In this document: positions 1 through 13,169 of the stretch, in pieces
Layout: every line of letters starts with the position of its first letter
Numbering within the stretch: the first letter of the stretch is position 1
DNA from: Rothia kristinae NBRC 15354
GTDB lineage: Bacteria; Actinomycetota; Actinomycetes; Actinomycetales; Micrococcaceae
Assembly (NCBI RefSeq): GCF_001570865.1
Contig: NZ_BCSM01000014.1
Span: forward strand, 1-64,000
DNA length: 64,000 nt
Direction: 5' to 3'
The notes under the pieces: model-generated
What the model was told of the DNA's origin: nothing
Database searches by the model: none
What the model saw: only the letters and a program-made list of their open reading frames with translations
Position numbers and translations under genes: made by a program

Positions 1-65
1 GGATTGGGAGCCTGCGGGCTAACGTCTGGGGTGCGACGTCGACCGGACGACGTCGGCCGAGGGCG

Positions 66-617
66 TCAGCGGGCGGGCCCGAGGGGCAGGGCGCCGAGGT
101 CCCGCCAGCCGGTGCGGTCCCCGTGGAAGATCTGCAGCTGCTCGGCGCGGAAGCTCAGGCGGCAGGAGGCGAAGTCCCACCGGGCCCGGTGCAGCCCCTC
201 CTCGTCCAGCCCGTGGGCCAGCGTCAGGTGCGGGTGGTAGTCGAAGGGCGAGGCACTGGGCAGCAGGTCCGCGCAGATCCGGTGCAGCCGGGTCAGGTGG
301 TCCCCGCCGTCGGCGATGCGCAGGTACGCGACGGGACTGACCGGCAGGAAGGTCTCCGCCCCGTCGAAGCCCACCCGGAAGGGTCCGACCTCCCGGCACA
401 CCCGGGCCAGCTCCGCGGCGATCCGCTCCGGCAGGGGATCGCGCGGGTCGGTCTCGGTGATCAGGACGGTGATGTGCGGCGGGGCGGAGGAGGTCAGCCC
501 CTGGGCCGCCCGCCAGGACAGCACCCGGTCCTGGATGTGCTCCGGCACCCCCAGCACCACGCTGAGGTAGCGCCGATCCCCGCGCAGGGTGGGGCTGGTG
601 CTGGGGCCGGGGGTCAT
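66..617 (-). CDS. 2'-5' RNA ligase / cyclic phosphodiesterase-like protein (2H family)
   Basis: The 183-residue product carries the two H-x-T motifs of the 2H phosphoesterase superfamily: HIT at residues 48-50 and HLT at 130-132, about 80 residues apart as usual. Family members hydrolyse or ligate 2',5'- or cyclic nucleotide phosphodiester bonds; the substrate here is unknown. The ATG at 617 lies 18 nt after the trpS stop on the same strand, so the gene is probably last in the xthA-trpS operon. There is no signal peptide or membrane segment, so it should be cytoplasmic. The family call is firm and the exact reaction is not. Confidence 0.82.
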   Translation of the reverse strand: MTPGPSTSPTLRGDRRYLSVVLGVPEHIQDRVLSWRAAQGLTSSAPPHITVLITETDPRDPLPERIAAELARVCREVGPFRVGFDGAETFLPVSPVAYLRIADGGDHLTRLHRICADLLPSASPFDYHPHLTLAHGLDEEGLHRARWDFASCRLSFRAEQLQIFHGDRTGWRDLGALPLGPAR

Positions 618-635
618 GGCGGATCCGGGTGGGCG

Positions 636-2590
<1,955 letters not shown>

Positions 2591-2596
2591 GTGGGC

Positions 2597-3085
2597 TCAG
2601 GCCTCCTGGGCGGCGGGCTGGGCGGAGCGGGCCAGTCCCATGCCGTTCTTGGCGGTGAAGTCGATGGTGTCCAGGGCGCGGTCGATCATCTCGGCGTCCG
2701 CGTCCTCGCCCTTGGCCAGCTCCTCGGCGACGACCTTCTTCTGCACCAGGACGATCTGGAAGCTGTGCGCGAGCTTCTCATCCCGCATGGAGTCGGACCC
2801 ACCGGCCTCCTGCCCGGGGGCCGAGGTGGTGCGGGGGGTGAGGCTGCCGCGCACCAGGCTCAGCACGTACGCGGCCAGGCCCAGCCAGCCGAGGGCGATG
2901 GCGGCGAGGATCCACCCGAGCAGGGAGGCCTCGTCCGCAGCCCGCCAGATCGCGGCGATGAAGATCGCCACGAGCACCGCCATCCCGACGACGGTGGCCC
3001 AGACGGCCTTCCTGCGGGTGGCGGCGGGGTCCGCCCCGCCCGGGGATGATGCCTGAGAGTGCTCCTGGGGACCGGCTGAACGCAT
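2597..3085 (-). CDS. Two-TM membrane protein of unknown function
   Basis: The 162-residue protein has two hydrophobic segments (about residues 25-45 and 54-75) and a hydrophilic C-terminal half with a charged helix around DEKLAHSFQIVLVQKKVVAEE. I do not recognise the family; it resembles the small membrane proteins found next to xthA in Micrococcales. The start is set by a leaderless promoter: a TACAAT -10 element ends 7 nt before the ATG at 3085. An upstream in-frame ATG at 3094 would overlap that element and is less likely. The gene probably heads the four-gene operon running through xthA and trpS. Confidence 0.7.
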   Translation of the reverse strand: MRSAGPQEHSQASSPGGADPAATRRKAVWATVVGMAVLVAIFIAAIWRAADEASLLGWILAAIALGWLGLAAYVLSLVRGSLTPRTTSAPGQEAGGSDSMRDEKLAHSFQIVLVQKKVVAEELAKGEDADAEMIDRALDTIDFTAKNGMGLARSAQPAAQEA

Positions 3086-3092
3086 GGCCCCC

Positions 3093-3098
3093 ATTGTA
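3093..3098 (-). promoter_or_regulatory. -10 element of a leaderless promoter
   Basis: TACAAT on the minus strand is followed by exactly 7 nt and then the ATG at 3085, so transcription should start at or next to the start codon. I see no convincing -35 box. Confidence 0.6.
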
Positions 3099-3253
3099 CA
3101 AGCGCGGCACCGGGGCCCTGGCGGGGGGTCGGGGAGAAGTGCCCAGCCCGGATCATCGGATGCAGGACACCCGCCCTGCATCTGGCTCCGGCGATGACTT
3201 CCCGGTGATGCCGCGTGCCCTCAGTGTCGTGACTGCTGCGCTCCCGAGTGCGT

Positions 3254-3360
3254 TCAAATGCGGGTTCCATGTCGAGATGCGCTGTTCGTGCTGAGATGCG
3301 TCCCGCCGTGCGGTATCTCAGCACGATCCCCGCATCTCAGCAAGAACCCGGTATCTCAGC
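3254..3360. repeat. Palindromic repeat element, family 1, copy A (solo)
   Basis: Imperfect 19-bp units of the type GTGCTGAGATRCSRGGTTY occur two to three times, then a loop of about 12 bp, then the same units in inverse orientation (GGTATCTCAGCAC, GCATCTCAGCA, GGTATCTCAGC). Read on the minus strand the copy aligns closely with copy B at 21307-21408, including the GC-rich loop. No nuclease gene is beside it. Confidence 0.8.
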
Positions 3361-3480
3361 GGCGGTGGGCGACCCGTCGAGCGCTCGCCGAGCGGGTCAC
3401 ACTTTCATGTGTGCGTCAGATCCTACTGCGAGGTGTCAAGCACCACAACGGGTGTTCCGCGAAGTCGGCACGAGACGACC

Positions 3481-3518
3481 GCGGGGGAGCGCCGAGATGA
3501 GTCTCGGCGCTCCCCCGC
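3481..3518 (-). terminator. Strong hairpin downstream of folD
   Basis: Perfect 17-bp arms (3481-3497 and 3502-3518) enclose a 4-nt loop, 11 nt past the folD stop. There is no clear T tract, as is common for actinobacterial terminators. Confidence 0.75.
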
Positions 3519-3529
3519 GAGCGGGCCGC

Positions 3530-4458
3530 TCAGGCGGCGTCGGCGGCGCGCTGGGCGGCCTGGACCACGTTGACCAGCAGCATCGCGCGGGTCATCGGGC
3601 CGACCCCGCCGGGGTTCGGGGAGAGCCAGGAGGCTTTCTCGGCGGCCTCCGGGCTGATGTCCCCCACCAGCTTCTTCCTGCCGGTCACCGGGTCCATCAC
3701 CCGGGAGACGCCCACGTCCAGGAGGATCGCGCCCTCCTTGACCTGGTGGGCGCGCACCGCGTGCGGCACGCCGATCGCGGCGACGATGATGTCCGCCGCG
3801 GCCAGCACCTCGTCCAGATCCCGGGTGCCGGTGTGCGCCAGGGTCACGGTCGCGTTCACGTCCCGGCGGGACAGCAGCAGCCCCAGCGGGCGGCCCACGG
3901 TGATCCCGCGGCCCAGCACCGCCACGTCCTTGCCCTTCACATCCAGCCCGTGCCGGCGGATCAGCTCCACGATCCCGGCCGGGGTGCACGGCAGCGGGGC
4001 ATCGCCCTGCCCGTACACGTCCAGCACCAGCCGCCCCAGGTTCATCGGGTGCAGCCCGTCGGCGTCCTTGGCCGGGTCGATCCGCTCCAGGATCGCGTTC
4101 GTGTCGATGTGCTGGGGCAGGGGCAGCTGCACGATGTACCCGGTGCACGCCGGGTCCGCGTTCAGCTCGTCGATGACGGCCTCCAGCTCCTCCTGGGTGA
4201 TGTCCCCGGGCAGGTCCCGGCGGATCGAGGCCAGGCCCACCTCCGCGCAGTCGCGGTGCTTGCCCTTTACGTACGAGTGCGAGGCCGGGTCATCGCCCAC
4301 CAGCACCGTGCCCAGCCCGGGCACGATGCCGCGGGCCCTCAGCTCGGCGACCTGCTCGCGCAGCTCCTCCTTGATGGCCGCCGCGGTGGCCCGCCCGTCC
4401 AGGATCTGCGGGCCCTGCTGGCCGTTCTGCTCCTGCTCGCTGTGCTGCTGGGTGGTGC

Positions 4459-4462
<4 letters not shown>
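3530..4462 (-). CDS. folD: Bifunctional methylenetetrahydrofolate dehydrogenase/cyclohydrolase
   Basis: FolD interconverts 5,10-methylene-, 5,10-methenyl- and 10-formyl-tetrahydrofolate and so feeds purine and formyl-Met synthesis. Visible hallmarks are [13 protein letters not shown] with the catalytic Lys, the [11 protein letters not shown] segment, [16 protein letters not shown] in the NADP domain, and the closing [14 protein letters not shown]. The length is 310 residues. The start is a GTG at 4462 that overlaps the glyA stop by 4 nt (GTGA), so translation is coupled to glyA. Its product connects to the glyA reaction upstream and to purH/purN further along this window. Confidence 0.96.
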
Positions 4463-5751
<1,289 letters not shown>

Positions 5752-5794
5752 CGCTCTCCTGGGGATTCGGCGGGGAAAGGGGTTCCGAGGGATT

Positions 5795-5800
5795 AGTCTA
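5795..5800 (-). promoter_or_regulatory. -10 element of the glyA-folD promoter
   Basis: TAGACT on the minus strand lies 43 nt upstream of the glyA ATG. The 5751-6002 gap holds this promoter and, on the plus strand, a possible TTTAAT -10 (5948-5953) for the next gene. Confidence 0.5.
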
Positions 5801-6002
5801 GGTCACATCGGCGTCGGCGTCAGGGTGGAGCGCGCTCCAGCGTCTTGCCTGGTGAGCTCCGCACTCCCGCTCCCGCGACCCCGTCCTCGGGTGCACCTGG
5901 ACCGCGGATCCGGCGCCCGAGCCCATCGCCAGGCCTCCGACGCGAGTGTTTAATGGTGGCTTGACCTCCTGACCGCCGTCGTCACCCTCGCGAAAGGTCT
6001 CC

Positions 6003-9000
6003 ATGAACGCCCTGAACCTCCTCGGCTCCACCGACCTGCTGAACCTGCGCCCCGGCGATCCCAACATGCCCGGCGCCCGCCGAGCCCCGGAGAAGAAGGC
6101 GGAGTTCCCCATGCTGTGTCCCCAGCAGGCCGTCATCTTCGACATGGACGGGGTGGTCACCGACACCGCCTCGGTGCACGCCGCCGCCTGGAAGCAGCTG
6201 TTCGACGCGATCCTGGCCGATCCCCGCCTGGAGCCGGCCGAGGGCCGCAGCGCCGAGGATATCGACCGTCGGGAGTTCTCCGTCTCGCGGGACTACCGGG
6301 CCCACGTGGACGGGCGCGCCCGCGAGGACGGGGTGCGCCAGCTGCTGGCCTCCCGCGGGGCCGCCCTGCCCGAGGGCGCCGAGGGCGATGCCCCCGGCGC
6401 CTGGACCGTGCACGGGCAGGCCGCCCTGAAGAACGACTACTTCCAGGCCCAGCTGGATGAGCACGGCGTGGAGACCTTCCGCGGCACCGTGGACTTCGCC
6501 CGCCGCGTGAAGGAGGGCGGCACCGGCATCGCCCTGGTCACCGCCTCCCGCAACTCCCGCACCGTGCTGGCCGCGGCCGGGCTGGAGGACCTCTTCCCCA
6601 TCATCATCGACGGCGGCTACGCCCTGGAGCACGGCATCCCCGGCAAGCCCGCCCCGGACATGTTCCTGGCCGCCGCCCGCGCCCTGGAGGTGGACCCCGC
6701 CGACGCCGTGGTCATCGAGGATGCGGTCTCCGGGGTGCAGGCCGGCAAGGCCGGGGGCTTCGGGCTGGTCGTCGGGATCAACCGGCACGGGGACCGGGCC
6801 GATCTGGAGGAGGCCGGGGCCGACGTCGTGCACAACGACGTCGCCGAGCTGGACCTCGGCCTGGACCGCACCGACTCCTGGAAGCTGATCTACCGCGGCT
6901 TCGACCCCAAGCACGAGGCCCACCGCGAGGCCCTGCTGACCCTGGCCAACGGGTACATGGGGGTGCGCGGGGCCCGCCCCGAGCACGGGGACGACGGGAT
7001 CCACTACCCCGGCACCTACGTCGCCGGGATCTTCAACCGGGTGGTCTCGCACATCAACGGCCGGGACCTGGAGCACGAGTCCATGGTCAACCTGCCCAAC
7101 TTCGAGGTGCTCGACGTCCGCCTTCGCGACGGGGACTGGTGGTCCGAGGGCGGGCTGCGCATCCTGGATGAGACCACCGAGCTGGACATGCGCCACGGTG
7201 TGCTCTCCCGCAGCGCACTCCTGGAGGAGGTGCTGCGCGAGGAGGACCGCGACGGCGCGCGGACTCCCCGCCGCCTGCGCGTGCACCAGCGTCGACTGGT
7301 CTCCATGGCCAGCCGGCACCTGTCCGCGATGGAGACCAAGGTGGAGCCGGTGGGCTGGTCCGGACGCATCCACGTGCGCACCGGCATCGATCCCACCGTG
7401 ACCAACAACAACGTCGCCGAGTACCGGGAGCTGAACCGGCACCACCTGGTGGCCCGCGCCTCCACGACGCTGCCGGACGAGACCCTCATCTGCGTGGTCT
7501 CCACCAACCAGTCCGACCACCAGATCTCCATCGCCCAGCGCACCCAGATCAACGCCGCCTCGGATATCCGGGTGGAGCGGGAGATCCGCCCCGGCAACGT
7601 GGAGATGCGCCACTTCCACGTCAACGGCCACGACGGCGAGCCGGTGGTCTTCGACACGACCACCGCCGTCGTGACCTCCCGGGATTCCGCGATCGCCTCC
7701 GCCACCCTCGGCTCGGTGGAGGCCCTGAACCGCACCGCGATCGGCTTCGAGGCGCTCTACGGTCCGCACACCGCAACCTGGTCCCGGCTGTGGTCCCGCT
7801 TCGCCGTGGACATCGACGCGGATGTGAAGACCATGCTGGCCCTGCGGCTGCACATCTTCCACATCGTGCAGACCCTCGGCCCCAACATGGAGCTGGCCGA
7901 CGCCGGGGTCACCGCGCGCGGGCTGCACGGGGAGGGGTACCGCGGGCACATCTTCTGGGATGAGATCTTCATCCTCCCGGTCATCACCATGCGCCTGCCC
8001 TTCGTCACCAAGTCCCTGCTGGCCTACCGCTCCGCCCGACTGCCGGCCGCCCGCCACAAGGCCCGGGAGTTCGGCGCCGAGGGCGCGATGTTCCCCTGGC
8101 AGTCCGGCTCGGACGGGCGCGAGGAGACCCCGGTGGAGCTGTACAACCCACACTCGGAGCGGTGGATGCCGGACAACTCCTGGCGGCAGTTCCACGTGGG
8201 CCTGGCCATCGCGTTCAACGCCTGGCAGTACTACCAGGCCACCCGGGACGACTCCTGGCTCTCCCACGAGGGCGCGGAGCTGATGATCGAGATCGCCCGG
8301 TTCTTCACCTCCATCACCACCTGGGATGAGCAGGATCAGCGCTACCACATCGAGGGCGCGATGGGCCCGGACGAGTACCACGACGGCTACCCCGGCTCCG
8401 TCAACGGCGGGGGTGTGAAGGACAACGCCTACACCAACGTCCTGGCGGCCTGGCTCTACCGGCACGTGGTGCACCTGCCGGAGGTGCTGCCGGAGCACCT
8501 GGCCGATCGGACCCTGGCCGCCAACCAGGTCACCGAGTCCGAGACCGAGCGGTGGAAGCACATGTCCACCCGCATGGCCGTGCCGTTCAACGAGAACGGG
8601 ACCATCAGCCAGTTCGACGGCTACGACGACCTCGCCGAGATCGACTGGGACCATTACCGCCGCAAGTACGGCAACATCGGGCGGATGGATCTGATCCTGG
8701 AGTCCGAGGGGGATGCGACCAACAACTACAAGCTGTCCAAGCAGGCGGACACGCTGATGCTGATCTACCTGTTCGGCCAGTCCGGGCTGCAGGATGAGCT
8801 CGCGGCCCTCGGCTACGACGTCTCCCTGGCCCGCATCGAGGACACGGTGCGCTACTACCTGCCGCGCACCTCCAACGGCTCGACGCTCTCTCGGGTGGTC
8901 ACCGCCTCGATCCTCGCGCAGATCGACCGCCGCAACTCCTGGTCCACCTATCAGGATGCGCTGGTCGCGGACCTGGACGACACCCAGGGCGGCACCACCC

Positions 9001-9293
9001 AGGAGGGGATCCACCTAGGGGCCATGTGCGGGACCCTGGACGTGATCCAGCGGGCCTACGCCGGGCTTCGGGTGCACGAGGACTGCGTCAGCCTGGAGCC
9101 GTCCATGCCGGAGCAGCTGAAGTCCGTGGGCTTCGAGGTGCAGTACCGGGGCCAGCTGCTGGACGTGTACATCGACGGCACCTTCATGCGCATCACCGCC
9201 CGCTCCACCCGGGCCCAGCCGGTGCGCGTGGTGGTCGGCGAGCAGGAGACGGTGCTGGCCGGCGGGCAGTCCGCCGAGTTCCCGCTCGGCTGA
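6003..9293 (+). CDS. Beta-phosphoglucomutase / glycoside hydrolase family 65 phosphorylase fusion
   Basis: This 1096-residue bifunctional enzyme is unusually neat. Residues about 40-300 form a HAD domain with the nucleophile motif DMDGVVTD (Asp47, Asp49), typical of beta-phosphoglucomutase. Residues about 310-1090 form a GH65 phosphorylase with GHIFWDEIFILP and the catalytic Glu791 in GPDEYHDGY. GH65 enzymes phosphorolyse alpha-glucosides such as trehalose or maltose to beta-glucose-1-phosphate, which the HAD domain would isomerise to glucose-6-phosphate. The GAAAGG ribosome binding site 5 nt before the ATG at 6003 supports this start over internal Met37. The disaccharide specificity cannot be read from sequence. 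Confidence 0.92.
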   Translation: MNALNLLGSTDLLNLRPGDPNMPGARRAPEKKAEFPMLCPQQAVIFDMDGVVTDTASVHAAAWKQLFDAILADPRLEPAEGRSAEDIDRREFSVSRDYRAHVDGRAREDGVRQLLASRGAALPEGAEGDAPGAWTVHGQAALKNDYFQAQLDEHGVETFRGTVDFARRVKEGGTGIALVTASRNSRTVLAAAGLEDLFPIIIDGGYALEHGIPGKPAPDMFLAAARALEVDPADAVVIEDAVSGVQAGKAGGFGLVVGINRHGDRADLEEAGADVVHNDVAELDLGLDRTDSWKLIYRGFDPKHEAHREALLTLANGYMGVRGARPEHGDDGIHYPGTYVAGIFNRVVSHINGRDLEHESMVNLPNFEVLDVRLRDGDWWSEGGLRILDETTELDMRHGVLSRSALLEEVLREEDRDGARTPRRLRVHQRRLVSMASRHLSAMETKVEPVGWSGRIHVRTGIDPTVTNNNVAEYRELNRHHLVARASTTLPDETLICVVSTNQSDHQISIAQRTQINAASDIRVEREIRPGNVEMRHFHVNGHDGEPVVFDTTTAVVTSRDSAIASATLGSVEALNRTAIGFEALYGPHTATWSRLWSRFAVDIDADVKTMLALRLHIFHIVQTLGPNMELADAGVTARGLHGEGYRGHIFWDEIFILPVITMRLPFVTKSLLAYRSARLPAARHKAREFGAEGAMFPWQSGSDGREETPVELYNPHSERWMPDNSWRQFHVGLAIAFNAWQYYQATRDDSWLSHEGAELMIEIARFFTSITTWDEQDQRYHIEGAMGPDEYHDGYPGSVNGGGVKDNAYTNVLAAWLYRHVVHLPEVLPEHLADRTLAANQVTESETERWKHMSTRMAVPFNENGTISQFDGYDDLAEIDWDHYRRKYGNIGRMDLILESEGDATNNYKLSKQADTLMLIYLFGQSGLQDELAALGYDVSLARIEDTVRYYLPRTSNGSTLSRVVTASILAQIDRRNSWSTYQDALVADLDDTQGGTTQEGIHLGAMCGTLDVIQRAYAGLRVHEDCVSLEPSMPEQLKSVGFEVQYRGQLLDVYIDGTFMRITARSTRAQPVRVVVGEQETVLAGGQSAEFPLG

Positions 9294-9310
9294 GCCTGAC
9301 CGAGAGCAGC

Positions 9311-9352
9311 GGAACGGCCGCGGCCCCCTTCGGAGGAGGCCGCGGCCGTTCC
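9311..9352. terminator. Bidirectional terminator hairpin
   Basis: Perfect 15-bp arms (9311-9325 and 9338-9352) flank a 12-nt loop between two convergent genes, the GH65 fusion and the BASS transporter. Confidence 0.8.
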
Positions 9353-9392
9353 GTCTCCGACGTCGACTACGGCCGGTGCCCGTCGGGGATGC

Positions 9393-10363
9393 TCAGTCCC
9401 CGGCGCGCCGCCGCAGGATAGCCGCCAGCAGCGCCCCGGAGACGTTGTGCCACACCGAGAACACCGCCCCCGGCAGGGCGGCCTCGGGGGTGAGGTAGGT
9501 CTTGGCCAGGGAGGTGGCCAATCCGGAGTTCTGCATGCCGACCTCGATCGCGGTGGTGCGCCGGGAGGGCGCCGGCAGCCGCAGGGCCGCGGCCGCGGCG
9601 TAGCCCAGCAGGTAGCCCAGGCCGTTGTGCAGCACGACCGCCAGCAGCACCAGCGCACCCGCGGAGACGATGGCCCCCGCGGAGCCGGCGACGACGATCG
9701 CCACGATCACGGAGATCGCCGCGACCGAGATCCACGGCAGCGCCGGGGTGATGGCCAGCACCAGCCGCGGCAGCAGCCAGCGCACGAGCAGCCCGGCCAG
9801 GACCGGGATCAGCACCACCTGCAGGATCGAGACCATCATCGCGGTGCCGTTCACGCTCATGTACTCCCCCGCCAGCCACAGGCACAGCAGCGGCGTCAGG
9901 AACGGCGCGATCAGGGTGGACACCGAGGTCATCGCCACGGACAGCGCCACGTCCCCGCGCGCCAGGTAGGAGACCACGTTCGACGCCGTGCCGCCGGGGC
10001 AGCAGCCCACGAGGATCACCCCGGCCGCCAAGGCCGGCGGCAGCTGCAGCGCCGCGGCGATCCCGGCGCCGAGCAGCGGCATGATGAGGAACTGCGCGAT
10101 CACTCCGATGAGAACCGGCACCGGGCGGCGGGCGATGAGCGCGAAGTTCGGCCAGGTCAGGGTCAGGCCCATGCCGAACATGATGACCCCGAGCAGCGGG
10201 CTGATCGCCGGGGACCACGCGGCGAACGCGCCTGGCGCGAGGAAGCCGAGCACCCCCGCCCCGAGGATCAGCAACGGGAACACGGTCACGGCCCGCCGGG
10301 CGCTGCGCTCCTCCGCGGCGGATTCCGCGGTGCGCTCGGCGGGGTCGGATGCTGCCGGTGCCA

Positions 10364-10364
<1 letters not shown>
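9393..10364 (-). CDS. Bile acid:sodium symporter (BASS) family transporter
   Basis: The 323-residue polytopic protein has about nine or ten hydrophobic segments. It carries the BASS hallmarks GCCPGGTASNVVSYLA and AIEVGMQNSGLA, where Na+ and substrate bind. Characterised bacterial relatives import organic anions such as pantoate or bile acids; the substrate here is unknown. Its ATG at 10364 shares one base with the purH stop (TGATG), so it is translationally coupled to purH. That is odd for a transporter and may mean it handles a small organic acid linked to one-carbon or CoA metabolism (inference). Confidence 0.88.
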
Positions 10365-11968
<1,604 letters not shown>

Positions 11969-12070
11969 GGAAGGATGCTCCCTTGGGAAGTCGGAGATGG
12001 TGGCGCGCACGGCGCGAAGACCCTTCCAGTGTAAGGGGCGTCGCACTCGGGCGTGCCAGCGCCCGCCGCC

Positions 12071-12634
12071 TCAGGCGCGGGCGGCCAGCTCCCGCAGGGT
12101 GCGCACCAGGAGAGGACGCTCCTGCTCCTTGATCCGCTCGTGCAGGCTCTGCTCGGTGTCCCCCTCCAGCACCGGCACCGCGGCCTGGGCGAGGATCGGG
12201 CCGGTGTCCACCCCGGAATCCACCAGGTGCACGGTGACGCCGGTGATCTTCACCCCGTGGGCCAGGGCGTCGCGCACCCCGTGGGCCCCGGGGAAGGAGG
12301 GCAGCAGCGCCGGGTGGGTGTTGACGATGCGCCGCTCGAAGCGCGCGACCAGCTGCGCATCGACGATGCGCATGAATCCGGCGAACAGCAGCAGGTCCGG
12401 GGCGTAGGAGGCGAGCTTCTCCTCCAGGGCCCGGTTCCAGGCAGGGCGGTCCGGGAAGTCCCGGGGCGCCAGCACGAACGTCTCGATGCCGGCCTCGCGG
12501 GCGCGCTCCAGCCCCCGGCACTCCTGATCCGCGCCGACGGCGGCCACCTGCACCGGCAGCTCGCCGCGGGCGACGGCGTCCAGGACGGACTGCAGATTGG
12601 TGCCGGAGCCGGAGACCATGACCACGATGCGCAT
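12071..12634 (-). CDS. purN: Phosphoribosylglycinamide formyltransferase
   Basis: This folate-dependent GAR transformylase of purine synthesis has 187 residues. The active-site signature is intact: VSGSGTNLQS near the N-terminus, FAGFMRI, NTHPALLPSFPGAHG with the catalytic Asn and His, and VDSGVDTGPI with the catalytic Asp. The ATG at 12634 sits 7 nt after a TAGGGT -10 element, which marks a leaderless transcript and excludes the longer upstream frame. purH follows on the same strand. Confidence 0.96.
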   Translation of the reverse strand: MRIVVMVSGSGTNLQSVLDAVARGELPVQVAAVGADQECRGLERAREAGIETFVLAPRDFPDRPAWNRALEEKLASYAPDLLLFAGFMRIVDAQLVARFERRIVNTHPALLPSFPGAHGVRDALAHGVKITGVTVHLVDSGVDTGPILAQAAVPVLEGDTEQSLHERIKEQERPLLVRTLRELAARA

Positions 12635-12641
12635 GGCTCCC

Positions 12642-12647
12642 ACCCTA
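12642..12647 (-). promoter_or_regulatory. -10 element of the leaderless purN promoter
   Basis: TAGGGT, 7 nt, then the purN ATG. It diverges from the leaderless promoter at 12680. Confidence 0.6.
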
Positions 12648-12679
12648 CCGAGGCGCGACCGGGCGCGCGGGCCAGCGGG

Positions 12680-12685
12680 TAGCCT
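12680..12685 (+). promoter_or_regulatory. -10 element of a leaderless promoter
   Basis: TAGCCT, 7 nt, then the ATG at 12693. Together with the element at 12642-12647 it forms a very compact divergent promoter pair. Confidence 0.6.
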
Positions 12686-12692
12686 GGTGGGC

Positions 12693-13169
12693 ATGTCTGC
12701 CGCCCCTCCGCCTCAGGACCCTCAGCCCACCCAGCAGCCGCCCCGGCGTCCGGACAGGCCCCTGGGAGAGGACGAGCGGGCGCGCGCGGCCGAGTCCCTC
12801 CTGTACCGCTCACGGGCGGGTCTGCTCCTGGCGGTCATCGGGTTCTGCCTGAGCACCTTCGCGGGACGCTCCTGGGGCGGGTGGGCCCTGGCCGGGGCCG
12901 GGCTGGCCTTCCTAGGTGCCGCCGTCGCCTGCATCATGACCCTGGTGGCGCTGAAGCGGGTCGGCGCCCGCCCCTTCTCCTACGTGCTGACCAGCCTGTC
13001 CCTCGCGCTGGTCCTGTGGTTCGCGGTGAGCATGGCCGCGAACCTCCTGCTGTGGGGCGCGGCCGAGGACTACCGGGAGTGCGTGCGCACGAGCCTGACC
13101 ATCTCCTCCTCCGGGCAGTGCCAGGAGCGCCTCACGGACGGGATCGAGCGGACCCTCACCGGCCGCTGA
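12693..13169 (+). CDS. Small membrane protein of unknown function
   Basis: The 158-residue protein has a proline-rich, charged N-terminus of about 45 residues, then three hydrophobic segments (about 49-66, 70-92 and 103-125) and a short polar tail with two cysteines. I do not recognise a named family. The start is fixed by the leaderless TAGCCT-N7-ATG arrangement. Its 3' end overlaps the convergent DUF6350 gene by 14 nt. It is transcribed divergently from purN. Confidence 0.7.
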   Translation: MSAAPPPQDPQPTQQPPRRPDRPLGEDERARAAESLLYRSRAGLLLAVIGFCLSTFAGRSWGGWALAGAGLAFLGAAVACIMTLVALKRVGARPFSYVLTSLSLALVLWFAVSMAANLLLWGAAEDYRECVRTSLTISSSGQCQERLTDGIERTLTGR

